From contig JAPTYO010000010.1 of NCBI GenBank assembly GCA_036873135.1, forward strand, positions 18,221,772 through 18,285,771: a stretch of 64,000 bases of DNA, written 5' to 3'. A program made the translations under genes and the position numbers. Within the stretch, counting starts at the first letter, position 1. Each line of letters starts with the position of its first letter. The notes beneath the pieces were generated by a model. The model was not told the DNA's origin and ran no database searches. It saw nothing but the letters and a program-made list of their open reading frames with translations. Origin of the DNA: Clarkia xantiana subsp. parviflora (taxonomy: Eukaryota > Streptophyta > Magnoliopsida > Myrtales > Onagraceae). Below are positions 10,981-21,278 of the stretch, one piece after another.

Positions 10981-12670
10981 ATATAATATAGAGACATAAT
11001 TTTAAATAGCGTATAATCGTGAATATCTAGATCAACAAACTCATAATTTACCTGCCAAATGGAGATTGGAAGCGAACAAAACTTATATCCATATAAGGAT
11101 GATGACCGATGAGAATTTAAACTCTAATTTTAATTGCATATGTTCATATAAAAATTGAAGAACCATTCTCGATTTAGCCGAACTGAATGTAATTTATTGA
11201 ATATCTTGCTCTTTTGGAACCGCTTCGCTTGTTTATGCACTCATGGCCCTTCCATCGACCGAGGCGACGCAGTGACCATTGCTCTCCTCATGTTGGTGGT
11301 TGATCAATCTAATGATACACTACGGTAATATATATTACCAAGTTGAAATAATTGTTGACTTTTGGAAGTAAAAAATTGCTGGCTTAATTGTTACCTTAAT
11401 TTCACTGTTTTTTTCTTAATTAATTGTTGCCTTAATTAATTATGCCATCTTTATTGCTTTTCCATACTAACACATCAATATTAAACTTACTTTATAATTT
11501 ATATACGTAGGTCTTTTTCTTATTTAATTTCATTGTTTTTTCTTAATTATATATATATATACATAGGTTATAATTAATGAATGGATTATATATATTCTAA
11601 ATATTTGACAAACGTTATGTATAAAACGGTGGGTTTAGGACCCTTTTTAGCCGTTTTTTTTTTTTTTTTTTTTTAATAATATTTAATACATTATTCCCTT
11701 GCTTACGTGGCGGCCTACGGTCTTCCGGTACCAAACTGTATAGATTTACTATTTAAAAGGAAACTTTTAATTAATTTGTTTCTATAAATTGCGTAGAGAC
11801 CAAAATAGGAGATAAAATACTTCTTAATTTTCAATCACTCAATATTTTGTATCTATATTTATAGAACCCCAACTAAATTAGGAAACGCTGACTGGACAAA
11901 CTGTCCACGTGTCAGCCAGAGGGCTTCCGGTGCCGAATTAATATAATAGATAATAGATGAGAGGTCTCCGTCTATTTTTTCTGTTAAAAGTGACGGAAAG
12001 TGGTTACATGCTTGGCATGTGACCGAAAATAAACTGAAAATCCGAAAATGCTATCCGACCAAAGTGTGTCCCTCACATGCTTGACCTAAAAAGACGAAAA
12101 TGCCCTTTAAGCCACCACGGCTCCGGCGACCACCACCCCGACTCCGGCAACCACCACCCGGCTCCGGCGACCAGCACCCCAGCTCCGGCGATCACCACCC
12201 AACTCCGGGGACCGCCACCACGGCTCCGATTGGCCCGAATCGGAGCTCCAAAACTCCGGTCGGAGCCGAAAAGCTCTGATCGGATCTCCAAAGCTCCGGT
12301 CGGAGCCAAAGAGCTCCGATCGGGGCTCCAAAGCTCCGGTCGTGGCTCGGAGCTCTGTGGCCCCGACCGGAGTTGGGTAGTGGTCGCCGAAGCTGGGTGG
12401 TGGTCGCCGGAGCCGGGTGGCGGTTGCCGGAGTCGGGGTGGTGGTCGCCGGGTGGCGGTGGCCGGAGCCGTGGTGGCTTTAAGGGCATAATTAGTGTGCA
12501 GGGGTATTTTAGACATTTCACATTTCATTAATTAAACTGATAAATTGTATAATAATTGCAAAATGGTAATTCTGTCATTTCACGTGGTTCCGTTACATTT
12601 AACAGAAAATTTGGACGGAAAACCGAAAAACAACAAACATGATAATTCAAACTCTTAACAACAACATTCT

Positions 12671-13084
12671 TCAATTCTGACCTCTTCAAGTATTCAGGAC
12701 TTATTTATTTAAATAAGTCTGCAGACAATAGTTCTCGCCGGTGCCAGTGCCACTATCAAGAGTCAAGACAAATAGCATCTCCCACGGGCCACGTGTATCT
12801 AGGCTAGGGCTAAGGGTCAACATTCTGGTATTGATGAAGTAGGCCAGTCAAAGGACTTCAGCTAAGTTCATAGGGTTCATTGATGTCATTCCAAGCGAAT
12901 CTGGTTGAATCAGCAGTGTTTAGTATCGTACCATTCACAATGTATAAACTCATTTTATTCGTATTTTAAGTCACCTCACTTCTATATATATTATAAAAAT
13001 GTTAGTTTACTTTGAAATAACTCCTACAATGATAAGGACAATTTTTTTTTTTTTTTTTCCAATTTTGATTATTATATAACTAAA
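12671..13084. other. Intergenic DNA, nothing recognised
   Basis: No gene or clear element end. It contains a T run near 13043-13059. Confidence 0.45.
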
Positions 13085-13113
13085 TGGTTAACCCGCGCGT
13101 TGCGCGGTAATTA
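13085..13113 (-). mobile_element. Possible degraded Helitron 3' end
   Basis: On the minus strand the hairpin CCGCGCAACGCGCGG is followed by GTTAACCAT and TTAG, then T. This resembles the 3' ends at 9026 and 28056, but the terminal C of CTAG is changed. I could not find the matching 5' end to the right. AT-rich DNA up to about 15 kb may be its body. Confidence 0.35.
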
Positions 13114-13861
13114 TTTTATTTATATTCTTGTCGAGATATTTCGTAAATTTATGTTTGATTTTGATTTATTTGTTAATTGAAATAATTTATTCAATGCAAA
13201 TGAATCACTACTACATAACTATGGTACATATAAAAGCTTATATAGTTAAATCTTCATGTGTGTCAACATAAATTATATTTGTTAGTTAATAATTTTACGC
13301 ATATGATATTATGATTTTCTTAGTATACTCATTACAAACCATCAAAATAGTAGATTACTTACTAAATACTATTGTTAATTATCATATACATTTTTTATAG
13401 TAATTTATACGTTTAATTGATAATTAAAACTTTAATTACTATTTCTGTTATATATAATTGCTTATTTTCGAGAAAAAAATATATAACTTTTTTATTTAAG
13501 CGACAATATATGATGAGAGAATGTAATTATGTTGGTTGAAAAAAAACATGTGTGAAAAAAAAATTGTTCGGTGAGAACCAATAACAGACCTTAATTGGTG
13601 CAATTTCAGAACTACTTAATATCTGCTTGACTATGTAACTTGGTGATTTGTAACTTGAAAAATTGACCAACCAATATAATAATTGATATATCAACTATAC
13701 TTTATACATTGTAGTTTCATTTTTATTTTTTATAATTCATTTATTTATTAAGAATTATTGATATTTGTATATAATCATATTATTTTTAACATATTTTATT
13801 ATGTGTTTATTTATTTATTTTTTTCATCAATATTTTAGTGCAATTTGTTACTTTAATTTAT

Positions 13862-13903
<42 letters not shown>

Positions 13904-15180
13904 TATTAATCCAAAATTAAATATTATTTTAAAATTAAGATATTAGTAACAAATGAAGTATAAGTAAATTTTACTTTATTTTAAATGGATTATTAATTAA
14001 TATTTTTATTTAATATACTAAAAAAATGGTAACTCGTCTCAAGATTGAATAATGATCTTAGGAAGAATTTTATCATGTCCACATAGCCACAAAATAAACG
14101 TCACATAAGTACATGTAACTCGTGGTTTAGGTGAACCATTCAATTTGTATATATTTTTTAAATATTTATCCTAATATGAAGGTTCTAACCAAATTTTATT
14201 ATATAATGATGATATATAGAATAGACAGATGGTTGTAACCGTCCATTATATATAGTTATTAGATCCACACTATTTATATATACAACTACAAATATAACAT
14301 GTATATTGTATACATCACACACAACATTAATATATGCGATAAACATTTTAAATTAATTAAAAAAAATATATGAAAGAGGGATTTTTTTTAAAGTTTATTG
14401 TTTCATATAATATGATAAACATATGGTGAGATGAAAAACATTGATGAAAATTTGTAACGCTTCATCAAAAATAAAACGGCTCTTGTAGTGCAATAAGAGA
14501 GCTTGAAGCTCATACAAGCATATAGAGATGCTTATGTGGAGAATGCCACATTAGATAAGAGAGATAAGATATGAGATGGACCTATTAGATTAGATTATTT
14601 GTACATGTCATTAGTCTATTTTAGTACTTGTCAATCATACATAGAACACACCCAAATTATATTATATATAGATATAGATAGATATAGATATAATTCTCAT
14701 ATACTATATGAAGAGTGACTAAAAAACTACAATAATGTAAAAATGTCCATAGACTAGTTAAAAGGGAGAGAATAAAAAAGTAGACAAACAATTAGTGAAA
14801 ATGACATTAGATGATACATAGCAAATGTCTATGTAAATTTTCTCATTAGACAATATGAATATGCCGACTCAGAAAATGATACAATGACATGATAGGCCCG
14901 ACTCCAATGATGATAAAAGAATATAACAAGCAGAAAAAAAATTATATTTATATTATGTAATATAATGTTATAAAATTAAAAAATAAATTCAATATTAAAA
15001 TAAAATGTTCAAGCGACTGAGAAAAAAAATTAACAAAAGATCTCTGGTCGCTCTAGCGTTTTAATTTTAATGTTGAATAGTTTTTTAATTTTGCTACCAT
15101 TATGTTACATAATAGAAATTTAATTTTATATTCTCAGTCATATCCCTTAGGTGGCAACCTACTTATCACCACCCAACATG
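13114..15180. other. AT-rich intergenic DNA
   Basis: Very AT-rich, with a TA microsatellite at about 13866-13901 and GATATA repeats near 14667-14691. No gene, RNA gene or complete element recognised. Confidence 0.5.
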
Positions 15181-15189
15181 CCAACCACA

Positions 15190-15500
15190 CACCTTGATCA
15201 ATAAGGAAACATTCGCCACTACAAGAAACCTCTACGGTAAGGAATAAACTGACATGTCGACGACTAATATCTCCTATAAATAGTAAGTTCTGCACATTCA
15301 TTTATTAAGATTCACATTATCTAAAAACTCTATATTAAGTTGAGCGTCGGAGTGGAATCGTGGGGCATAAGCTCACTCTCCCCTCTTGCAGGTGTTGCCA
15401 TTGGCGGAGCCATGAGTTCAAAACTTGAAGATCCAACTGAAATTTTAGGTTCAAATCGTCAGGAGCGTCACTTCGGTTTACCTGATTAAAATACTAAGTC
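15190..15500 (+). repeat. LTR fragment, Ty3/gypsy (Tat-like) type
   Basis: A promoter-like CCTATAAATAGTAAG near 15273 is followed 90 bases later by TTGAGCGTCGGAGTGGAATC and a pyrimidine run CTCCCCTCTTGCAG. The same order (TATA box, then TTAAGC-TCGGAGNGG, then CCC-TTTTGCAG) occurs in the intact Tat LTR at 59340-59962 and in the solo LTR at 18771-19582. Ends not resolved. Confidence 0.5.
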
Positions 15501-16300
15501 TCATCTGGCCCCATCAAATATATGAAAAGGCGAGTAAACTAAGTTTAACATGCCAACCTCTTGACTATACCAGGCTGGTCGTTGAAGAGACCAGCGTAGA
15601 CTTTGGGTATTCATAAATCTAATCGGAAAGTAGCGGAACCGGTTTATAGTCGTCAGTACTAGTACTAATTCATTTTCAGGAAAAGAAAAAATTAACTCGC
15701 TTATGAATTCGCCCTGATTTTGTCTCTACTCAGACTTGTCTGGGTCCAATTGTCCGGTCTAATCAATTTGGTCTAGCTCAAGCCTAAGTCACCCATCTAA
15801 GTCGACTGAGTTGTAGTCGACCTAAAATTTTAGACTGATCATTACATAATTGACTAAATTATGAAATAATTTTTCTAAATTTTAGACTGATCGTGCATTT
15901 TTCTAAAGTTTAAAAGCTTAATTATTTATGAAATAAACTGTATAACACAATTGAATTGGATGAATATAAAATCACATGAGAAGCATGTATTGATGTTACA
16001 TTCATCTTTAGCCGTCTAATGGACAGAAAAATTCAAAAATAAAATTTACGATAATTGAGATAACAATTAATAAAAATATATATATGAACAAAAAAACCAC
16101 GTATCTCATGTAATAGAGTAGGCCGTAGGGTCATTTTCGTCGATGAATAGGATGAGATAGATTTAGTTGGGTAAACAAGTCGAGTTGAGCTGACCTTATT
16201 TAGACGGTTAGAAGAGAAGATATTATCTTGTGACAAATTAATGGAAAGCGAATGCGAAACACCATCATTTCTTTCTGCCACAGTCCGTCCAACACACACA
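15501..16300. other. Intergenic DNA upstream of the 16.5-kb gene
   Basis: No element recognised. The last part should contain the promoter of the gene starting at 16473. A CT repeat at about 16303-16320 is typical of a plant 5' UTR or pyrimidine patch. Confidence 0.5.
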
Positions 16301-16472
16301 CACTCTCTCTCTCTCTCTCAAATCTCACTGCATTCATTAATTCATGAACCATTTTCCCCTCAAATCAAGGCTCAGAGACAGATTCTCAAACTATCTGCAC
16401 TCTACAAACAAGGAAAAATATCAGTCAACAAAGGAATCTGTAGTCGAGCAGACGGAAGAAGAAGAAGAAGAA

Positions 16473-17124
16473 ATGGCAGATCCAGCAAACGTAATTTTGC
16501 TGCCACCTCTTTCATCTCCCACAGCTTCTTCCACCTCCTCCTCCGATCTCGACACCGAGGTTACCTCAATTATTCCTTCAAAATTTCTATTTTTCTCATT
16601 TCGTTTTTTCTCCAATTCTGATTAGTTTTCCGACATTATAGTCTACAGGTTCTTTCTTCCCCGATCGGAGTACCACCCTCGGAACCCTAATGGGAGTCAG
16701 CTTTCCGGCGATCACATTCCAGTCCACCCAGGCCGAATTCGCGGCGGCGGGTGGCGGACCAGTCGGCCGCAGGAGCAAGAAACCCAGGAAGAACAACAAG
16801 CCTCCGTTGGCGGCGGGAACGACGCGGCGGAGGAGGAGGTGGTGGCGTCTGTGCAGGGACGACGGCGGGAGGCCGGCGTCCCTGGGGGAGTTCCTCGAAA
16901 TTGAGCGGAGATTCGGGGACGGCGCGTTCTACGACGGCGCTCCGGCGGCGGAGCTCCAGAGGGATGTTGATACGCAGCCGAGAAACGGCAGGGTCTTGTT
17001 TGCGGATGGAAGGGTTTTGCCGCCGACTCTGGCGGATGTGAACGGAACGGCGACCACTGGCGCGAGAGCTCTGTGTCGGTTACAGGTGTCGCTCATCGGA
17101 ATATGTAGCGGAGGAACAGGATAG
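16473..17124 (+). CDS. At3g17950-like protein of unknown function
   Basis: The gene has two exons, 16473-16559 and 16642-17124, joined by an 82-bp GT-AG intron, giving 189 residues. The acceptor at 16640-16641 was chosen over the nearby AG at 16647-16648 because only it keeps the frame and gives the family signature SSSDLDTE|STGSFFPDRSTTLG across the junction. After that come LMGVSFPAITFQ, a basic segment (GRRSKKPRKNNK, then RRRRRWWRLCRDD), ASLGEFLEIERRFGDGAFY, a conserved GRVLFADGRVLPP and a Cys-containing end. No membrane segment or known enzyme domain is seen. The ATG at 16473 has a good context (GAAATGGC). An in-frame ATG at 16344 would add 43 less conserved residues. The second exon is much more GC-rich than its surroundings. 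From memory it matches proteins annotated after Arabidopsis At3g17950. No function is proposed. Confidence 0.85.
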
Positions 17125-17426
17125 GGACTTGAGGATTAGGATATGGTCTGGTCTGGTTCTGGTCTTGAATTATTATTATTATATCTAATAATCCGATTCA
17201 AATTTTCATTTTATTATTAATTATCATTATTGTCGTCTTCTTGCTGTTTTATTGATTGTTTGATAATAATTTTTTGTGTTTTGATTATTTTGAGCAACGG
17301 AAAAAATTGTCTACTCACATTCATCCCATTTTCTAGTTTGCTTTAACCTATAATAATTAATAATAATCAACTATTTTTTTATTTTTATTTTTGTAAGGAC
17401 GAGTCAGCCTTGTTGTTCATGGCACT
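17125..17426. other. 3' flank of the 16.5-kb gene
   Basis: AT-rich, with TTATTATTATTATATC and AATAATTAATAATAATC stretches that may hold the 3' UTR and polyadenylation region. Nothing else seen. Confidence 0.4.
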
Positions 17427-17560
17427 GTAGGGGTGTCAACGTCCCGGGAACCCGCCCGTGTGTAGATCCGCAAACTCGCATCCCATGGGCTACAGCGGGT
17501 ATGAAATTGATTTTCGTGGAGTGGGTTGGTTTGGGGTCTACAAACTCGATATGCCTCGCT
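17427..17560. mobile_element. hAT-type MITE, left-end fragment
   Basis: It begins TAGGGGTGTCAACG, then GGGAACCCGCCCG, resembling the hAT-type MITE at 6466-6950 in terminal sequence and CCCGCC content. No matching right end is found. Confidence 0.4.
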
Positions 17561-17607
17561 TAGTTTATATATATTGTAAATGGTTTATAGGTTTTTTTAG
17601 TACCACA

Positions 17608-18244
17608 TGTTTGATCACATTCTTCGAGATCCTTTTCGCTTTGAACCTCCACTCGCCTTTCTCCACGTGTACATACAAAAGGGGCACCGGAGGGTCCCAG
17701 TAAGCCCACTCTTATGCTTAAGCGAGTATTGGCTAGAGAGAGAAACGTAAGCTAGAGAGATATCAAAATTACCTTCTAATGATGATAGGAGAGCTCTATT
17801 TATAGAGTTCCTTGAGAACCGCTCCGGTTCCGAGTTGTTCTGGTCTGGTTGTTACAGTTTGATGGGTGAAAGTCGGGATAAACCTCGGATAGGAGGGTTT
17901 AACCCTTGTTTGGCAACGGGTGGGCCCGCGTGGTTTAGGTGTCTCAAAGTGGTATCTACGGGTGTGCCCCAGACGATATTTTGCCAGGGTTTGGGACCTG
18001 GGCGAGGGGTACTCGCCCGGAAGGAGGGGGTACTCGAGTGGGGTGTTCCACTTGGGTATCCCGAGTGGATTTCGCCACTCGGGATGTCTTTGGCCTTGGT
18101 ATTTTGGGCCTCGGATGAGCCTCTTGGGTTGCGTCTTGGGTTTCGGGGTGTCCAGTATCAAAATTTCGGATTATAACCGAATATGGCTCGATACGGTCGT
18201 GATACCGAGCCTAGTTTGCGATAGTCTTGGGCGTATATCCAACA
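17608..18244 (-). repeat. Tat-like LTR relic, inverted orientation
   Basis: On the minus strand it starts TGTTGGATATACGCCC at 18244 and ends TGTGATCAAACA at 17608, about 637 bp. A TATAAATAGAG box lies near 17792-17802 (complement) and CGCTTAAGCATAAGAGTGGG corresponds to the GTTAAGCATCGGAGAGGG of the intact LTR at 59340-59962. No target duplication was found, so it may be a fragment rather than a clean solo LTR. Confidence 0.5.
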
Positions 18245-18770
18245 CTTGCCCCCCGAGTCAAGCAATAGTTTAACCTTTCCTTGACTCTATTTTCGTGGAA
18301 TATCGCCCAAGCGAGTTGTGAAATGTACCTTCTGATAGTCCCGTCCTTCATTGAGTGCTCAGGTGGCGTGGTGATTTTCCTTGTCCCCTGTTTAAAGGAA
18401 TTGTATACACAAAATGTTGTTATCAATTAAAGCAAATTTATGCATCAATTTATATGTAGATATCATAAATGGTTGAAGGTAGAAATTACAGGCCTTGATC
18501 CCATTTTACTTAGCCTTTGAACCGTATCCTTTTATTTGTGTTTCTGTTTCATTGAGTTTTTGAAAAACCCCTAACATATCTCCATATAAGGGATATTGTT
18601 GCCTCCTCCTTCATTATTAGCCTCCAATCTACATTTTCAAGAGCACCTCCCCTTCTTAGCCCTATGTTTCCTCCCCTCCTCCATTCACAATTTTTGTTGC
18701 TCAATTGAGTTACCATATCTTAGATGGAACCTGGTGTGGTTTAATTTCGTGTTTGGCTTGGTTTAGGGTG
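18245..18770. other. Intergenic DNA, nothing recognised
   Basis: No gene or complete element seen. Confidence 0.4.
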
Positions 18771-19582
18771 TGTTGGATATGATTCGAGACAGCTTAGTAC
18801 GAGTCGACAGAGTAAATGTCGAGTTCTCAAAAGAACGTATGATCGACCATTCAAGTCCAGAATAAGGAGACAAAGATGAATGGTCGACTACCCTACAAAC
18901 AGAAGTCAACCCACCAGACGACTAAGGACAAGGCGAGAAACTCATTCAAGGCTCCCCTTTGTTGAAGTATAAGTTAAATTGAGGATGAAAGTTTCATTAC
19001 TAAAGTACGAGTTGAATCGAGTCGACCATCAGATACTTGGAGGAAACCTTCCCTCTTAAGAAAGGACATGTGGAGACCTGCTCGTCGTCTTTGAGAAGAC
19101 TTCTTTCCGAAGGAAGGGGCACCAGCTGGCGACCTGCTCGCCGCCCTCTATACCACGAAAACCTTCCTCTGAAGAAAGTGGCACCAGTTGGCGAACTGCT
19201 GGTCACCTACTGATTTTCGCACCGTCTTTCTCAACCAATCAAGTAAAGGCAGCCACCGCCATTAAACAGCCAATCAAGGCATAGTAGCCGCCTCCTTGAA
19301 AAAGTCGGTAAAGATCTTTATATAAATAGGAACTCACTTTCATTATTTAAGCTCTAAGATCTATCAACTACTCTATATTATTCTCTATCCATTACTGACT
19401 TAAGCTTCGGAGTGGAATCAGGGGCCATCCCCACCTCTTTTCAGGTACTCGCCTAGCACAAAGCCACCAAAGGAAACTAAGTGTCCGCGCGACCAAGAAA
19501 GATACCTGAGTGAGCTAACTCCCGACGAAATCTAGAAGTCCACTACTCGAAGTTCTAAGGCCACGTCATTTTGATCCCAACA
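18771..19582 (+). repeat. Solo LTR, Ty3/gypsy (Tat-like)
   Basis: It starts TGTTGGATATGATTCG and ends GATCCCAACA (812 bp). The flanks are GGGTG (18766-18770) and GAGTG (19583-19587), a 5-bp duplication with one mismatch. A TATATAAATAGG box lies near 19320 and TTAAGCTTCGGAGTGG follows. No internal sequence or primer site remains, so it is best read as a solo LTR left by recombination. Confidence 0.6.
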
Positions 19583-20257
19583 GAGTGCTTGGCCATGGTT
19601 TGTTGCTAACAGAGCGAAAGGTCGGGCCGGCGGAGGAGGACGTGCAGCTGAGCTGAGACGACGTCGTCGTCGCGGGCGGGTTTCAGGCGGAGGGCATCGT
19701 CGTCGCGGGTTATCTCTAGGCGGCTGGGAGACGCTGTCGTCGTCGCGGGTAAGATCCGGGTTTAGGACGTCGTCATCGCGGGCGAGCTCCAGGCGGCCGG
19801 GTGGGCTGAACCGCTCCAGTTCCGGTTCGGTCTGGATTTGTTTCCCGAATTTTGTAATCGGGTTTGATTTCTTCAAAAGTTCGATCTTGTTGCCCCCTTA
19901 TGTGTGTTTGTGTTCTTATTTTGATGATTTCAGAGATTTTCTGGTGTGGAGGCTTGATTTTTCGTGCTTGGGTGCCGAGGTTGTTCCCTCGATTGCCGAT
20001 ACTCGTCCGGTTTTGTTTTGCTAACTTGTACATATTGGATTGTCTATATATATATGTTATAAACATACCTTGTATTGCAAGTTTGAGGATATATTCATTG
20101 GTTGGTGTCATTTGGTAGCTTGGTATCATTGCTCATGTGGTAAGCATTTGATGTCTTTGTGTATGTATCATACGCCCCGTAGTAAGCATTTAATATCTAT
20201 GCATGTTGGGATGCATTCTTAGGTAGGTTGCCTTTGATGACTTGCCTTAAGTAATGA
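19583..20257. other. GC-rich repeat patch and unassigned DNA
   Basis: Between 19625 and 19800 the motif CGTCGTCGCGGG occurs four times with variation, forming a short degenerate minisatellite. The rest is unassigned. No gene recognised. Confidence 0.4.
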
Positions 20258-20266
20258 AATTAACTT

Positions 20267-20983
20267 GGGTTAAAGGGTCTTTAGCTTTTGGTGCTATAAG
20301 TTTTTTTTTGTAGGCTTTTGGTGTCATATTTTTGGGAAGATGTATGTTTTTTGTGTTTTCGTTAGTCAACAGTTAGTTTGACCTTTAAATGTGTTTAATT
20401 TGTTCAATTTAACCCTCGAATTTATATTCTTAAGATTTAGTTTTTACAATTTAGTCTCTAATGTTTGCTTCAGTCACCGTCCAAGGTTACCGGCCACCAC
20501 CCACCACCACCCAAGGACTGGCCGGCTCGGACCGGAGCTAGAGGCCCCGAACTGGAGCCATCTGGCTTCGATTGATGCTCAATCAAAGCCCTCTGTGGCC
20601 CTAATCGAGGCCCGCGACCCCAATTTGTGGTGGCCGGCCCCCGATTAGGGTTGTAGCCACGACCAATTGGTGGTGGCCGGTCCTTGGGCGGTGGTGGGTG
20701 GTGGCCGGCGCTCTTAGGTGGTGGTGGGTAGTGGTCGGCGGCCTTGAGTGATGACTGGAGCAAACATTATAGACTAAATTGTAAAAATTAAATCTTAGGA
20801 ATACAAATTTGAGGACTAAAGTGAACAAAATAAAAGTATTTAATGGTCAAACTAACTGTTGATAAACGGAAAACAAAAAACATACAACTTCCTAAACATA
20901 TGGCACCAAAAGCCGATAAAAAAACTTATGACACCAAAAACCAAACGTGGTTAAACATAAAGCACCCAAAGAACCTTTAACCC
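20267..20983. mobile_element. Fold-back MULE-type element, 9-bp target duplication
   Basis: The 717-bp element begins GGGTTAAAGGGTCTTTAGC and ends GAACCTTTAACCC. The flanks are the identical 9-mer AATTAACTT (20258-20266 and 20984-20992). The inverted repeats are long, about 200 bp each, pairing TTTTGGTGTCAT, CGTTAGTCAACAGTTAG and CAATTTAGTCTCTAATGTTTG with their complements. The centre is GC-rich with CCACCACC and GGCCGG units. Relatives are at 34434-35214 and 58011-58796. Confidence 0.85.
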
Positions 20984-21278
20984 AATTAACTTTCATTGAA
21001 GCTAACTCAAACCTAAACATTAGCCAGCGAGATGGATATATAATCATACTAACACATTCTTTATCTTTACCAAAAAAAAAGAAGAAAAAAAAAACATAGA
21101 TGAGAGACTAACATCAACTATGGACATCGATTTGCTTGATTGCAGCATCTTATTATGATACATAACATACAACCTAGCTTGAGTAACAAGTAGGCGGCAA
21201 AAACCCAACAGAGGATGTCTCTATCATCAATTTTACACCAAAATAATTATAACAAATGCTGCTACGAACAAGACGCAG

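Larger units (their letters stand above)
9026..11950 (-). mobile_element. Helitron (2.9 kb), non-autonomous
   Basis: The 3' end, read on the minus strand, has the hairpin CCGCGC-GGT-GCGCGG, then nine bases, then CTAG, then host T (9025). The 5' end starts TCTATTATATTAATTCGGCA at 11950 with host A just outside (complement of T 11951). Insertion between A and T without a duplication, the 3' hairpin and the CTAG end are the Helitron hallmarks. Removing it joins the two halves of a long-TIR element whose relative at 54861-55905 is uninterrupted. The interior is AT-rich with no Rep/helicase reading frame, so it is non-autonomous. Two TA microsatellites lie inside. Confidence 0.7.
8921..12670. mobile_element. 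Long-TIR (MULE-like) element split by a Helitron; right end uncertain
   Basis: The left end begins GGGTTAAGAACATATTAGGG and continues with GAGAGGTCTGAATG. The sequence stops at 9025 and resumes at 11951 with TAATAGATGAGAGGTCTCCG. The intact relative at 54861-55905 has the same order without interruption: GGGTCAATAACCTGGGAG, then GGTCTGAAG repeats, then GATAATAGAGGTCTCCG. Both continue with CATGTGACC and a GC-rich palindromic core (here about 12107-12480) made of CGGCGACCACCACC and CGGAGCTCCAAAGCTCC-like units. The right end is eroded, so I put it near 12670 only approximately. Confidence 0.6.

Noticed and set aside
10773..10997. Minus-strand frame with alternating Tyr-Ile
   Set aside because: It is a translation of a TA microsatellite.
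12073..12528. Long overlapping reading frames on both strands, up to 151 codons
   Set aside because: They lie in the palindromic GC-rich core of a fold-back element. Repeated triplet-like units keep several frames open at once, and no protein family is suggested.
16344..16472. Upstream in-frame start for the 16.5-kb gene, adding 43 residues
   Set aside because: The added segment is low-complexity and UTR-like, and the ATG at 16473 has the better context and fits the family N terminus.
17835..18273. Plus-strand frames of 113 and 117 codons
   Set aside because: They lie within an inverted Tat-like LTR that has a TATA box and TG...CA ends. No protein family recognised.
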